A program made the translations under genes and the position numbers. This document shows, in pieces, positions 48,155 through 57,626 of a stretch of 64,000 nucleotides of DNA. The notes beneath the pieces are model-generated. The model made no database searches, was not told the DNA's origin, and saw nothing but the letters and a program-made list of their open reading frames with translations. The DNA is taken from assembly GCA_035447605.1 (NCBI GenBank), contig DAOTHJ010000008.1:9567-73566 (forward strand). Direction: 5' to 3'. Origin of the DNA: UMGS1668 sp035447605 (GTDB lineage Bacteria; Bacillota; Clostridia; Oscillospirales; Ruminococcaceae). The stretch's first letter is position 1; the number at the start of each line of letters is the position of its first letter.

Positions 48155-49351
48155 TCAAAGAGCCTGGGGGTTCCCGGCGATTTCTCTCAGTCCGGCCTCA
48201 AGGCGGTTAAGGCCCTCCTCGAGCACTTCATGGCTGGTTGCGAGACAAAGCCGGATATGCCCCTCGCTGCCCGGGCCAAAAAACTTCGCGCCGCCCGGCA
48301 CGACGGCGAGTCGGTATTTTTTGAGCAGAAAAGCGGCGAATTCCTCCGCCGGCATACCGAGCGCATGGATATCCGGGAAGAGCACGAACGTCGCCTGCGA
48401 TTTGTGGCAGCAGATGCCCGGCATCGCCGCGATCCGTGCGAGCGCATAGTCGCGGTTTTTCGTGAGGTGCTCGACGAAAGCCTCGACCCAGTAGTGGCAT
48501 TTTTCCACGCAGGCCTCACCGGCCACCTGAGAGAGGGAACTGATCCCGCCGATCGTCGTGTCGACGAGGGAAGCGGCCGCAACCTTTTCAAACAGCTCCG
48601 GGTCGGTGCAGTAGACGCAGCCGGCGCGCAGGCCCGCAATGCCGAAGCTCTTTGAGAAGCCGAAGACGGAGAGCGTACGGCGGTTGCGTTCTGCGCCGAG
48701 CGACAGGATGCTCGTAAACTTCGCGTCCGGATAGACGATGTCGCTCCAGATCTCGTCGTTCATAATGTAGAAGCCGTATTTTTCGGAGAGGGCGAGCAGG
48801 CGCTCCATATCCTCCGCCGGATAGCACATGCCGAGCGGGTTGTGAGGATTGCACAGGCCGAACATTTTGGTCTCCGGCGTGATGTATTCTTCGAGACGGC
48901 TGAAATCGATCCGCCCGTCGACGATAGTTGTCGGAAAAAGCCGGATTTTGGCTCCGGCGGCCTCCATGCTGGTTTTAAAAAGGAAGTCGACCGGATCGCA
49001 GACGAGGGCCTCGTCGCCCGGGTGCAGAACCGCCCTTGCGATCGTCTCCATGCCCCTTGCCGCGCTGTCGATCGGAAGAATCCGGTCGGCGGGGACGTCC
49101 TCTTCTTTATATTCCTTAAAATAATCGGAGAGCGCCTGCCGGAAAGAGGGAAAACCGCGCTTCGGCGTATAGCTGAAGTATCCGCCGGCGCAGTAGTCGC
49201 CGATCGCTTCGGAAATTTCGGGCGCAGCCGGAAAATCCGGGTCGGCAGCCGTGAGCGGAATCACGTCTTCGGGCACCTCCGCCCAGCGCAGGTTGAAGGC
49301 CCGCTGCCTCAGAATATCGAACCGGATGCTGCCGTTGGAAAAATCGGTCAT
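48155..49351 (-). CDS. MalY/PatB-type PLP aminotransferase (possible cystathionine beta-lyase)
   Basis: A 398-residue fold-type I PLP enzyme of the MalY/PatB branch: PLTAADPDFPAAPEI near residue 30, SYTPKRGFPSFRQALSDYF, MFGLCNPHNPLGMCYPAED (Asn of the PLP-binding NPHNP motif near 170), MNDEIWSDIVYP with the PLP Asp, the Schiff-base Lys in FSKSFGIAGLRAG near 236 and GSEGHIRLCLATSHEVLEEG with the substrate Arg at the end. MalY-type enzymes often cleave cystathionine or cysteine conjugates; this could also be an aminotransferase. The nearby RidA could handle the enamine products of such beta-lyases. It is transcribed leftward on its own. Confidence 0.88.
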   Translation of the reverse strand: MTDFSNGSIRFDILRQRAFNLRWAEVPEDVIPLTAADPDFPAAPEISEAIGDYCAGGYFSYTPKRGFPSFRQALSDYFKEYKEEDVPADRILPIDSAARGMETIARAVLHPGDEALVCDPVDFLFKTSMEAAGAKIRLFPTTIVDGRIDFSRLEEYITPETKMFGLCNPHNPLGMCYPAEDMERLLALSEKYGFYIMNDEIWSDIVYPDAKFTSILSLGAERNRRTLSVFGFSKSFGIAGLRAGCVYCTDPELFEKVAAASLVDTTIGGISSLSQVAGEACVEKCHYWVEAFVEHLTKNRDYALARIAAMPGICCHKSQATFVLFPDIHALGMPAEEFAAFLLKKYRLAVVPGGAKFFGPGSEGHIRLCLATSHEVLEEGLNRLEAGLREIAGNPQAL

Positions 49352-49445
49352 TTCCCTTCCTCATTTCAAGTGAAAAATATTTTATTCTATTTTACCATCC
49401 GAACAGAGAAATTTCAAGAAACAGACCGCTCAAAAATAAAAAAGA

Positions 49446-50132
49446 TTAATGTTTCAACGTCTCTTCCGATTTGATGCGGCGCAGATGCAGGTAAACGGTG
49501 TTCTTGGAGACATCCAACTTTTCCGCAACGAGCACAACCGCATCCTTCATACTGAAGACGCCGCAGTGATACAGCTTGCGGACAATTTCACGGTTTCTTG
49601 CGGAAGGGAGGGTATTCGCCATATCCGCCACATCCCTGACGGCCTCGTCCACGGCCTGAGAAACCATGTCGTCCACGTCTTCCACGTAGGTTTCTTTCTT
49701 CTGGGCGGAGACATAGGCCTCCTCGCTCGGGAAGCTGATGCCCGGAAAGAGGCGCGACACCGGCGTATTCAGGTTCTGGTTGATGCAAAGGAGGCCGATC
49801 ACGCGGTTTTCGCTGCCGCGGATCGCAATTGTGGTGGACCAGAGCGGATCTCCGTACTTGTTGACGGTGCGGTAGCAGATCGAATCCTTCTGGTCGTTCC
49901 GGGAGATTTTCTCCAGCATCTCCAGCGCGAGGTCGGTGATCGGGGCGCCCTGCGTCCGGCCGGTGTGGTAGCCGTTGATCACTTTGATTGCCGAGTGCTC
50001 AAGATCGTTCAGGCTGTGCAGGACGATTTCGTAGGAGAGCCCCAGATAATCGGCCAGACCGTCCATAGTTGCGGCATACGTCTGCAGGAGATCCTGATCG
50101 TTTTGCGTCAGCGCGATTTTTACGCTTTGCAT
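49446..50132 (-). CDS. YheO-type PAS/HTH regulator
   Basis: A 228-residue regulator of the YheO family. The N-terminal PAS-like domain has YEIVLHSLNDLEHSAIKVIN and LWSTTIAIRGSENRVIGLLC near residues 34-120, and the C-terminal HTH_22 has KDAVVLVAEKLDVSKNTVYL (near 195-215). GGAGCG lies 11 bp before ATG. It is divergent from ridA and the peptide transport genes, with the 330-bp shared region between, the usual place for a local regulator. Regulators of this type near RidA, PLP-enzyme and transport genes may sense amino-acid-like ligands; this is inference. Confidence 0.88.
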   Translation of the reverse strand: MQSVKIALTQNDQDLLQTYAATMDGLADYLGLSYEIVLHSLNDLEHSAIKVINGYHTGRTQGAPITDLALEMLEKISRNDQKDSICYRTVNKYGDPLWSTTIAIRGSENRVIGLLCINQNLNTPVSRLFPGISFPSEEAYVSAQKKETYVEDVDDMVSQAVDEAVRDVADMANTLPSARNREIVRKLYHCGVFSMKDAVVLVAEKLDVSKNTVYLHLRRIKSEETLKH

Positions 50133-50459
50133 TTCATCGCTCCTTCCGGGATCATAAAATAAAGTTTATATCAAAAATAAAATACCAACATGCTATATTT
50201 AACCAGCACGAAAAGCAAATGTCAATGAAAAAATGCAGGAATCTTTTCAATAAAATTAATTATACATCATTTTTTGAAATTTTAGGATTAAATAAAAAAA
50301 AATTCAGTAAAACGAGGAATTTTTATTGACATCGGGGATGAGCCGGGAGTATACTCGTTTTAATCTTTATTCGATTCAAGATAGTAAATCGGTAAAGGCC
50401 CGACGAAATTTGACGGGCGAAGCCAAAACATCTGCCCGTTCAAAAAGGAGAGAAACACA
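50133..50459. other. Divergent promoter region of regulator and peptide operon
   Basis: AT-rich; holds the rightward promoter at 50326-50355 and AT-rich sequence toward the leftward regulator. No gene or clear operator repeat found. Confidence 0.55.
50326..50355 (+). promoter_or_regulatory. Promoter of the ridA / peptide-transport operon
   Basis: Perfect TTGACA (50326-50331), an 18-bp spacer and TATACT (50350-50355), about 105 bp before the ridA start. Confidence 0.75.
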
Positions 50460-50834
50460 ATGAATATGATTGCTACCACAGCGGCTCCCGCCGCAATCGG
50501 CCCATATTCTCAGGGCGTGATCGCCGGAGGACTGGTTTTTACATCCGGTCAGATCCCGGTTGATCCGTCCACCGGTGCCGTTGCGGGCGATACGATCACC
50601 ACCCAGGCGGAGCAGAGCTGTAAAAATGTTCTCGCGGTGCTGGAAGCCGCGGGCGCCGGAGCCGACAAGGTTGTCAAGACGACCTGTTTTCTGGCGGATA
50701 TGGCGGATTTCGCCACGTTTAACGAAATTTATGCCTCCTACTTCATCTCCAAGCCGGCGCGCAGCTGCGTCGCCGTCAAAACGCTCCCGAAGGGCGTTCT
50801 CTGCGAGATCGAAGCGATTGCCGAACGCTGCTGA
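50460..50834 (+). CDS. ridA: RidA-family reactive intermediate deaminase
   Basis: A 124-residue RidA (YjgF/YER057c) protein. It has the AAPAAIGPYSQGVIAGGLVF start, SGQIPVDPSTGAV, then VLEAAGAGADKVVKTTCFLA and the C-terminal RSCVAVKTLPKGVLCEIEAI, with the catalytic Arg in PARSCVAV (about residue 102). RidA hydrolyses reactive enamine/imine intermediates made by PLP enzymes such as threonine dehydratase, so it protects PLP enzymes; two such enzymes flank this locus. AGGAG lies 10 bp before ATG. The gene is the first of the peptide-use operon. Confidence 0.95.
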   Translation: MNMIATTAAPAAIGPYSQGVIAGGLVFTSGQIPVDPSTGAVAGDTITTQAEQSCKNVLAVLEAAGAGADKVVKTTCFLADMADFATFNEIYASYFISKPARSCVAVKTLPKGVLCEIEAIAERC

Positions 50835-50885
50835 ACCGTTTCAGGCCTGCCTGAAAATGAGAAATAAAAAGAAAGAAGGATTTTC

Positions 50886-52514
50886 ATGAAAAAGGTTCTT
50901 GCGCTTTTCCTTGCAGCCATTCTGATGATCGGCCTGACCGCCTGCGGCGGGACCATCGAGAAACCGGCCGAGCAGACGGAAACCTCGTCCGCGCCCGAAG
51001 GGGAGACGACCATTGTTGCAGGCCCCACCCAGATTACCATTGGTGAGAGCATGCAGTACACCAGCCTTGACCCGGCTCATGAGTATGAGGGCGATGCCGA
51101 AATGGCCCTGCATGCCGCTTATGATTGCCTGGTTCTGACTCCTCCGGAAGACGAATCCGATATTCAGCCCGCCGTCGCGGAGAGCTGGACCATCTCGGAA
51201 GATGCTCTGACCTATGTCTTTACCCTCAAACAGGGCATTCTCTTCACCACCGGCAAAGAGCTCAAAGCCGAGGACGCCGCCTACTGCCTCAACCGCGTCA
51301 AAGGCGTCAAAGGCAACCCGAGCTTCCTTCTCGATACGGTCGACACCATTGAGGCGACCGGCGACTATGAGCTGACCCTGACCCTGAATACGCCGAATCC
51401 TTCGCTGCTGTCCATCCTCACCCGCGCCACCTTCGGCATCTATGATTCCGAAGTGGCAAAGGCAAACGGCGGCACCTGCGATGAAAACGATACCTTCTCC
51501 GCCTATGTCGATGCGAACCCTTCGATCGGCAGCGGCCCTTATCAGATCACGGCTTACAACTCCGGCTCCGAAGTGATTCTGGAGAAAAATGCGGGCTCCG
51601 TTCTGAGAACCGGCAAGGTTGACAAGTATGTTATTGTTAATATGGCGGATGTCTCCGCGCAGCAGATGGCGATTGAAGCCGGCGATATCGACTTCGCGCT
51701 TGACCTGACTGCGGACCAGACCTCTCTGCTGACCGACAGCGAAAACATTCAGCTGATCAGCAGCAAGACCGACGACATCTTCTTCCTGATGCTCAACGAC
51801 AACGCGGAGTACGGCAAGGAACTGGCGGATGAGAAGGTCCGTGAAGCGATCACCTATGCGATCGATTACACCGGTCTCTGCCAGCTCGCCGGAAACGGCG
51901 CCTTCACCCCCGCGAGCATCATCCCGAAGGGCTTCACCGGTTATCTCGGCGACAGCCAGATCACCCGTGATGTCGAAAAAGCCAAAGCCCTGCTGACCGA
52001 GGCCGGTTATCCGGACGGCTTCAGCTTCCACTGTGGCGTTATTCCGGATATGGCTCCGGACGGCGTCTCCTTCATGATGATTGCCGAGAAGGTCCAGGCG
52101 GACCTTGCCGAAGTCGGCATCGACATGATTATCGATTCTCAGGAAGTTTCCGTCTACCTCGAAGGCTACCGCAACGGCACTCAGCAGGCCGTCGTCAGCC
52201 AGTGGGGCCCGGATTATTATGATTCCAACAACCAGCTTGCTTTCCTGCCCGGCAACACCGTCGGCCTGCGTGCCGGCTGGGTGGCCGATGCCAACCCGGA
52301 TCTGGTCGCCCTTGGCCAGCAGGCGGCCGTCGAAACCGACGATGCGGCCCGTGTCGAGCTCTTTGAGGCGATCCAGAATGAGATGGTCGCCTGCAACTCT
52401 CCGTTTATCGTCGTGCTGCAGCCCGGCCGTACCTGGGCGGTCAATGCGCGCGTGCAGAACATCGTTCCGAGCACCGCGTACTATCTCGAGTTTGCCGATC
52501 TGGAAGTCAAATGA
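50886..52514 (+). CDS. Peptide ABC transporter substrate-binding lipoprotein (DppA/OppA type)
   Basis: A 542-residue solute-binding protein. The signal MKKVLALFLAAILMIGLTAC has its lipobox Cys at residue 20, then a short acidic/Ser linker. The family-5 SBP pattern follows: MQYTSLDPAHEYEGDAEMAL near 57, AESWTISEDALTYVFTLKQG, AYDCLVLTPP, KVREAITYAIDYTGLCQLAG and AKALLTEAGYPDGFSFHCG. Length and order fit DppA/OppA proteins, which deliver di- or oligopeptides to the permease. A stem-loop at 52565-52602 lies between it and the permease genes, so it is probably made in excess. No feature fixes the peptide length. Confidence 0.93.
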   Translation: MKKVLALFLAAILMIGLTACGGTIEKPAEQTETSSAPEGETTIVAGPTQITIGESMQYTSLDPAHEYEGDAEMALHAAYDCLVLTPPEDESDIQPAVAESWTISEDALTYVFTLKQGILFTTGKELKAEDAAYCLNRVKGVKGNPSFLLDTVDTIEATGDYELTLTLNTPNPSLLSILTRATFGIYDSEVAKANGGTCDENDTFSAYVDANPSIGSGPYQITAYNSGSEVILEKNAGSVLRTGKVDKYVIVNMADVSAQQMAIEAGDIDFALDLTADQTSLLTDSENIQLISSKTDDIFFLMLNDNAEYGKELADEKVREAITYAIDYTGLCQLAGNGAFTPASIIPKGFTGYLGDSQITRDVEKAKALLTEAGYPDGFSFHCGVIPDMAPDGVSFMMIAEKVQADLAEVGIDMIIDSQEVSVYLEGYRNGTQQAVVSQWGPDYYDSNNQLAFLPGNTVGLRAGWVADANPDLVALGQQAAVETDDAARVELFEAIQNEMVACNSPFIVVLQPGRTWAVNARVQNIVPSTAYYLEFADLEVK

Positions 52515-52564
52515 TTTTCTCCGGTTTAACCGCCGATAGAAATCCAGCAGAGTGAACCTGAAAG

Positions 52565-52602
52565 CGGCCGTTATTCCACAACAGGAGATAACGGCCGTTT
52601 TT
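52565..52602 (+). terminator. Intra-operon attenuating terminator
   Basis: Arms CGGCCGTTAT / ATAACGGCCG (52565-52574, 52588-52597) then TTTTT. Between the SBP and permease genes; likely lets the binding protein be expressed above the rest. Confidence 0.8.
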
Positions 52603-52625
52603 GGATAGGTGGAGGATCATTGCCA

Positions 52626-53642
52626 ATGAATATGCTTAAGTACATCGGACGCAGGATCCTGCTCATGGCCGTGGTCATGGCGGGCATCTCCGTGATCACC
52701 TTCTGTGTCTCGCACTTTGTGCCGGGCGACCCTCTGGTTGCAAACCTCGGCCAGACCGCGATGAGCGACCCGGAGATCGTGGCCGCCTATGAGGCAAAGT
52801 GGGGGCTCGATCAGCCGGTCTACATCCAATATCTCAGTTACATGAAAAACCTGCTGCACGGGGATCTCGGCACCTCGATCCGTACGAAGCAGCCCGTGCT
52901 TTCGGATCTTGAGAAGTATGTGCCCGCGACGTTTGAAATGGCGACGCTCGCGACCATCTTCAGTATCCTGTTCGGATTATTGTTCGGAATGATCTCCGCC
53001 GCAAGGCATAATAAACTCTCCGACCATGTTCTGCGCGTGGTCTCCCTGATGGGAATCTCGATCCCGGCCTTCTGGCTATCCATTCTGACGCTGTATGTGT
53101 TTTATCTGAAACTGGGCGTGCTGCCGGGTTCCGGCAGAGTGGGAACGGAATGGCTCGGCGCCGTGTTTCCGACCGGGTTCCTGATCCGCGACGCGATCGT
53201 CTGCGGGGAAATGGGGCTTTTGAAGGATGCCCTGAGCCATCTGGTTCTGCCGAGCTTTGTGCTCTCCGCCTCGACGGTCGGCATCCTGACAAGGACGGTT
53301 CGCTCCAGCATGCTGGAAGTGCTGCAGCAGGACTACCTGCGTACCGCGAAGGCCAAGGGCCTCTCGGAAAACCGCATCATGTTCCATCACGTCCTCAAGA
53401 ACGGGCTGATTCCGTCGGTGACGATGTTCGGCCTCTGCTATGGATCGCTGCTCGGCGGCACCGTTCTGGTGGAAACGATTTTCAACTATCCCGGAGTCGG
53501 GCTTTACGCATACAAGGCGGCCACCACGCTGGATTTTCCGGCGATCATGGGCACCACGCTGTTTATTGCCGCGGTCAACGTGCTGATGAATTTCTTTGTG
53601 GATATCCTGTATGCCTTTATTGACCCGAGAATCCGGTACTAA
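52626..53642 (+). CDS. Peptide ABC permease 1 (DppB type)
   Basis: ATG 52626 (MNMLKYIGRRILLMAVVMAG) behind GGAGG (10 bp spacing) is preferred to the TTG at 52620. The roughly 338-residue protein has six membrane helices and the DppB/OppB layout: N-terminal helix then FCVSHFVPGDPLVANL, a periplasmic loop, YFSRSEKYVPATFEMATLAT-like coupling region and the EAA loop DYLRTAKAKGLSENRIMFHH near residue 235 that contacts the ATPases. LLHGDLGTSIRTKQPV near 75 is another family segment. It forms the membrane channel with the next gene's product. Confidence 0.92.
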   Translation: MNMLKYIGRRILLMAVVMAGISVITFCVSHFVPGDPLVANLGQTAMSDPEIVAAYEAKWGLDQPVYIQYLSYMKNLLHGDLGTSIRTKQPVLSDLEKYVPATFEMATLATIFSILFGLLFGMISAARHNKLSDHVLRVVSLMGISIPAFWLSILTLYVFYLKLGVLPGSGRVGTEWLGAVFPTGFLIRDAIVCGEMGLLKDALSHLVLPSFVLSASTVGILTRTVRSSMLEVLQQDYLRTAKAKGLSENRIMFHHVLKNGLIPSVTMFGLCYGSLLGGTVLVETIFNYPGVGLYAYKAATTLDFPAIMGTTLFIAAVNVLMNFFVDILYAFIDPRIRY

Positions 53643-53659
53643 AGGAGGGGAAGACGGAA

Positions 53660-54496
53660 ATGAAAAAAGCCATCAAAAAATTCATCCGCAAAAACCCTCT
53701 TGCCTATATCGGAATCCTGATCTGGGTACTCTTTATCGTCTGCGCGCTCTTTGCGCCCGCCGTCGCGCCTTATAATCCTTATTTACAGGATCTGACGCAG
53801 CGATTCGCCGCACCGGGTGCCGCCCATCTTTTCGGCACCGATTCCTACGGGCGCGACATTCTGAGCCGCGTCATCTACGGCGCACGCATCTCGATCCCGT
53901 GCGGCCTTCTGGTCGTCTTGCTCTCCTGCACCTTCGGTACCCTGTACGGGGCGATCGCGGGGTATTTCGGCAAGGTGGTCGACGAGGTGCTCATGCGGTT
54001 TGCCGACATGGTGATGTCCTTCCCGGCGATCCTGCTGGCAATGGCGCTCGCGGCCGCGATGGGTACCGGCGTCGTCAACGCGGTGATCGCCATCGCCGTG
54101 GTCTCTTGGCCGAAATATGCGCGGCTGATGCGCGGCATGGTGCTGAGCATCCGCGAGGCGGAATATGTCACCAGCGAGCGGGCGATCGGGCAGAAACGAT
54201 TTCCGATTCTGCTCTCCACGATCATTCCGAACAGCATCTCCTCCCAGTTGGTGCTCGCCTCGACGGATGTCGGAACCGCGATCCTGACCTTCGCGGGCCT
54301 GAGCTTTCTGGGCCTCGGCGTCTCTCCGCCGGTCGCGGAGTGGGGCTATATGGTCTCCGACGGCGTGGCGATCCTCAAATACTGGTGGATCAGCTTTTTC
54401 CCCGGTCTGGCGATCTTTTTGGTCTCCATCGGTGCGAACTTTATCGGCGACGCGGTCCGTGACATCATGGATCCCCGCATGAAATATGAGCTTTGA
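53660..54496 (+). CDS. Peptide ABC permease 2 (DppC type)
   Basis: A 278-residue permease with an N-terminal cytoplasmic segment (FIRKNPLAYIG), six membrane helices and the DppC/OppC EAA-type loop SEREYVTSERAIGQKRF near residue 170 (with EAEYVTSERAIGQK). LFGTDSYGRDILSRVIYGAR near residue 58 is a hallmark of the family. It starts 18 bp after DppB-type stop behind AAAGGAGG. It pairs with the first permease. Helices and loop appear intact. Confidence 0.92.
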   Translation: MKKAIKKFIRKNPLAYIGILIWVLFIVCALFAPAVAPYNPYLQDLTQRFAAPGAAHLFGTDSYGRDILSRVIYGARISIPCGLLVVLLSCTFGTLYGAIAGYFGKVVDEVLMRFADMVMSFPAILLAMALAAAMGTGVVNAVIAIAVVSWPKYARLMRGMVLSIREAEYVTSERAIGQKRFPILLSTIIPNSISSQLVLASTDVGTAILTFAGLSFLGLGVSPPVAEWGYMVSDGVAILKYWWISFFPGLAIFLVSIGANFIGDAVRDIMDPRMKYEL

Positions 54497-54507
54497 GGTG
54501 AAACGGA

Positions 54508-55644
54508 ATGGATTATAAGAAAAGGATCGGGACTTTGCGCGGCAAAATGGAGGAGCGCGGTTTAAGCGGCATGTTTGTGGGCGCGGACGCCTCGTGGGAG
54601 TATCTCTCCGGCGCGAAGCGCATCGGCCGCGATAAAACCTGCCAGCGGCAGAACAGCCTTGAATACGCCTGCCTGCTCGTCACCGAAAAGGACGTCGTTC
54701 TGTTTGTCCCGCGGCTGACCAGCCTCGGCATCCTGCCGTTTTTACCGGAAAACAACGCCGTCACGAAGCAGGTGGTCTATCCGGACGAGGACCTGACCGG
54801 CGAGACGTTTGTCACGACCGTCCGGGAGCTTGGGCTCTCCGATAAAGCGATCGGCGTCAACCGCGACATCACCGCCACGGAGACGCTCTGCCTGCAAAAC
54901 CGCCTCGGCTGCCGCGTCACGGAGGCTTCGGACCTCATCGACGGCATGCGCGCCGTCAAGGACACGGAGGAGATCGCGCTGATGCGCAAAAACAGCGCAA
55001 TCGCGGATCAGGTCTACCAAGACATTATGCCGATGGTTCGCCCCGGCACGATGGTCCGGGAGATCGAACATGAAATTGAAAAATTATTTGAAAAATACGG
55101 CTGTTCCATGCCCTCGTTCCCGGCGGAGGCGATCGTCCTCGGGCCGGCGAGCGGGCCGGTTCTCGGCATGAATTACGACCGCGTTGAAAAGGGCTATTCC
55201 TTCGCCTTCGATTTCGGCGGCGTTTATCAGGGATACTGCTCCGATTTCGGCCGGACGGTCTTTGTCGGCGAGCCGGATCCGGAGATCGTACGCTATTATG
55301 AACTGGTTCGGGCTTCCCAGAAAGCCGGGTTGGAAGCGTTCCGCCCGGGCGTCTCCACCTGCGAGGAGGTCAACCTCGCGGCACGGAGAGTCATCGAGGA
55401 GGCGGGCTACGGCGCGAACTTTATCCACCGCCTCGGCCACGGGATCGGCAAGGACGTTCACGAGCGCCCGTTCCTCGCAATGGGCGAAAAGACGGTTACC
55501 ATGCCGGGCATGACGTTTACCGATGAGCCGAGCATCATCATTGTGCGCCGCTGCTGCGTGCGGCTCGAGGATGTTGTGCTCGTCACCGAGAACGGCTGCG
55601 AGGACCTCAATACCACGACGAAAGAGCTTGTTGTCGTAGACTAA
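54508..55644 (+). CDS. M24-family Xaa-Pro-type aminopeptidase
   Basis: A 378-residue M24 metallopeptidase. The N-terminal creatinase-like domain (residues 1-130) is followed by the pita-bread catalytic domain with metal ligands: the two Asp in FAFDFGGVYQGYCSDFGR, His in HRLGHGIGKDVHE (near residue 312), and Glu in MTFTDEPSI and in RLEDVVLV. Proteins of this type remove N-terminal residues next to proline. It lies inside the peptide-transport operon with a 12-bp gap, so the imported peptides are probably its substrates. The final acidic ligand motif has TDEPSI in place of the more common EPGIY pattern. Confidence 0.88.
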   Translation: MDYKKRIGTLRGKMEERGLSGMFVGADASWEYLSGAKRIGRDKTCQRQNSLEYACLLVTEKDVVLFVPRLTSLGILPFLPENNAVTKQVVYPDEDLTGETFVTTVRELGLSDKAIGVNRDITATETLCLQNRLGCRVTEASDLIDGMRAVKDTEEIALMRKNSAIADQVYQDIMPMVRPGTMVREIEHEIEKLFEKYGCSMPSFPAEAIVLGPASGPVLGMNYDRVEKGYSFAFDFGGVYQGYCSDFGRTVFVGEPDPEIVRYYELVRASQKAGLEAFRPGVSTCEEVNLAARRVIEEAGYGANFIHRLGHGIGKDVHERPFLAMGEKTVTMPGMTFTDEPSIIIVRRCCVRLEDVVLVTENGCEDLNTTTKELVVVD

Positions 55645-55658
55645 AAGGAGTCGGTTTC

Positions 55659-56648
55659 ATGAGCGAAAAACTTTTGGAAGTCCGAAATCTGAAGACGTAT
55701 TTCTTCACGGAACGCGGCGTCGCTCCGGCGGTGGACTGCATCAGCTTCTCTCTGGAAGAGGGAAAGACGCTCGGGATCGTCGGGGAATCCGGCTGCGGAA
55801 AGAGCGTGACGTCGCTGTCCGTCATGGGGCTTGTGCAAAAGCCCGCCGGCCGCATCATGAACGGGGAAATTCTCTTCAAAGGGGAGGACCTCGTCAAAAA
55901 GAGCGAAAAAGAGATGCAGGGCATCCGCGGCAGCCATATCGCCATGATCTTTCAGGAGCCGATGACGGCGCTGAACCCGGTCTATACGATCGGAACGCAG
56001 ATTGCGGAAGTGTTCATCGTCCATCAGGGCATGAAGAAAAAAGAAGCGATGCAGAAGGCCGTCGAGATGCTCCGGCTTGTGGGAATCCCGAGCCCGGAAA
56101 CTCGGGTCATGGATTATCCGCACCAGCTCTCCGGCGGCATGCGGCAGCGCGTCGTCATCGCGATTGCGCTCGCCTGCAACCCGGAGCTGCTGATCGCGGA
56201 CGAGCCGACCACGGCCCTCGACGTCACGATTCAGGCCCAGATTCTCGACCTGATGCGCGGCCTGCAAAAGAAACTCAATACTTCCATCATTCTGATCACC
56301 CATGACCTCGGCGTCGTCAGCGAGATGGCCGACGACGTGGTGGTCATGTACTGCGGCCAGATCGTCGAGCAGGGGAAACGGGAGGATGTGTTCCGCCGCA
56401 TGCTGCACCCTTATACGGAGGGGCTGATGCACTCGATTCCGACGCTTGCCGACCGGCCCGGGGTGGAGCTTGAGACGATCCGGGGCATGGTGCCGAGTCT
56501 TTATGATCTGCCGAAGGGCTGCCGGTTCCATCCGCGCTGCCCGTATGCAAAACCGATCTGCTCCAAGGTCGATCCTGCGCTGATCGAGGCGGAGCCCGGG
56601 CATTTTGGCCGCTGTCTGCGGTACGCACCGGAATGGAAGGAGGAGTGA
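55659..56648 (+). CDS. Peptide ABC ATPase 1 (DppD type)
   Basis: A 329-residue ATPase of the OppD/DppD type. Walker A is GESGCGKS (near residue 43), signature LSGGMRQRVV, Walker B LLIADEPTTALD and the switch His in LITHDLGVV. The C-terminal oligopeptide extension near residues 240-329 has LPKGCRFHPRCPYAKPIC, whose cysteines probably bind an iron-sulfur cluster, typical of this family. It energises the two permeases with the next gene's product. Good RBS (AAAGGAG). Confidence 0.93.
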   Translation: MSEKLLEVRNLKTYFFTERGVAPAVDCISFSLEEGKTLGIVGESGCGKSVTSLSVMGLVQKPAGRIMNGEILFKGEDLVKKSEKEMQGIRGSHIAMIFQEPMTALNPVYTIGTQIAEVFIVHQGMKKKEAMQKAVEMLRLVGIPSPETRVMDYPHQLSGGMRQRVVIAIALACNPELLIADEPTTALDVTIQAQILDLMRGLQKKLNTSIILITHDLGVVSEMADDVVVMYCGQIVEQGKREDVFRRMLHPYTEGLMHSIPTLADRPGVELETIRGMVPSLYDLPKGCRFHPRCPYAKPICSKVDPALIEAEPGHFGRCLRYAPEWKEE

Positions 56649-56651
56649 CCC

Positions 56652-57623
56652 ATGGAGCCGAATACTATCGTGGAAGTCAACCACCTGAAAAAGTATTATA
56701 AAGTCAACGGAAGCGGCTTCCGGGGGAAAGAGGAAACCGTCAAGGCGCTTGACGACATCTCCTTTGAAATTTCCCGCGGCGAGACGGTCGGCCTTGTGGG
56801 GGAATCCGGCTGCGGCAAAACCACCGCGGGCCGCGCCATCCTCCGCCTGATCGATGTGACGGACGGCGAGATTCTCTTTAAAGGGCAGGATATCACCCAT
56901 GCCTCCGAAAAGGAGCTTCGTCCGCTGCGCCGAAATATGCAGATCATCTTTCAGGATCCGTACGGCTGCCTCAATCCGCGCAAACGGGTTGGGGAGATCA
57001 TCACGGAGCCGCTGCGCCTGCAGGGAATCACGAGTCAGAAGGAACTGAAGGAGCATGCGCTCGAGTTGATGGAGGAAGTGGGTCTGCGTTCCGATTATGC
57101 CGACCGCTTTCCGCATGAATTTTCCGGCGGCCAGCGGCAGAGAGTCGGCATCGCGCGTGCGATTGCGGCGGATCCGGAGTTTATCGTCTGCGACGAGCCG
57201 GTCTCCGCGCTCGACGTCTCCGTTCAGGCGCAGGTTCTGAATTTGATTCAAAAATTACAGAGGGAGAGGGATCTCACTTATCTGTTTATTTCCCACGATC
57301 TGCGGGTGGTTAAGCATCTGAGCGACCGCATCATCGTCATGTATCTCGGCAGCATTGTGGAATGCGGGAGCCGGGAGGAGATCTATTCCCATCCGGCGCA
57401 TCCCTATACCAAGGCGCTGCTCTCGGCCGTGCCGGAGGTTGGCGGAGACGCCGGAGGCCGGATTCTTCTTCAGGGAGATATTCCGAGCCCGATCCATCTG
57501 CCAACCGGATGCCGGTTTCATACACGCTGCCCGCGCGCGACGGAACGCTGCAAAACCGAAGTTCCGCCCGTTTTGGATATCGGCGCGGGTCATCTCTGTG
57601 CCTGTCATTACTGGGAGGGCTGA
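56652..57623 (+). CDS. Peptide ABC ATPase 2 (DppF type)
   Basis: A 323-residue ATPase of the OppF/DppF type: GESGCGKTTAGRAIL Walker A, FSGGQRQRVGIARAIA signature, FIVCDEPVSALDVSVQAQVL Walker B and FISHDLRVV. The oligopeptide-type C-terminal end LPTGCRFHTRCPRATERC is also present, giving a second cysteine-rich element. The gene starts 3 bp after DppD-type stop behind AAGGAGG. Together with the first ATPase it forms the nucleotide-binding pair of the importer. Confidence 0.93.
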   Translation: MEPNTIVEVNHLKKYYKVNGSGFRGKEETVKALDDISFEISRGETVGLVGESGCGKTTAGRAILRLIDVTDGEILFKGQDITHASEKELRPLRRNMQIIFQDPYGCLNPRKRVGEIITEPLRLQGITSQKELKEHALELMEEVGLRSDYADRFPHEFSGGQRQRVGIARAIAADPEFIVCDEPVSALDVSVQAQVLNLIQKLQRERDLTYLFISHDLRVVKHLSDRIIVMYLGSIVECGSREEIYSHPAHPYTKALLSAVPEVGGDAGGRILLQGDIPSPIHLPTGCRFHTRCPRATERCKTEVPPVLDIGAGHLCACHYWEG

Positions 57624-57626
57624 GAC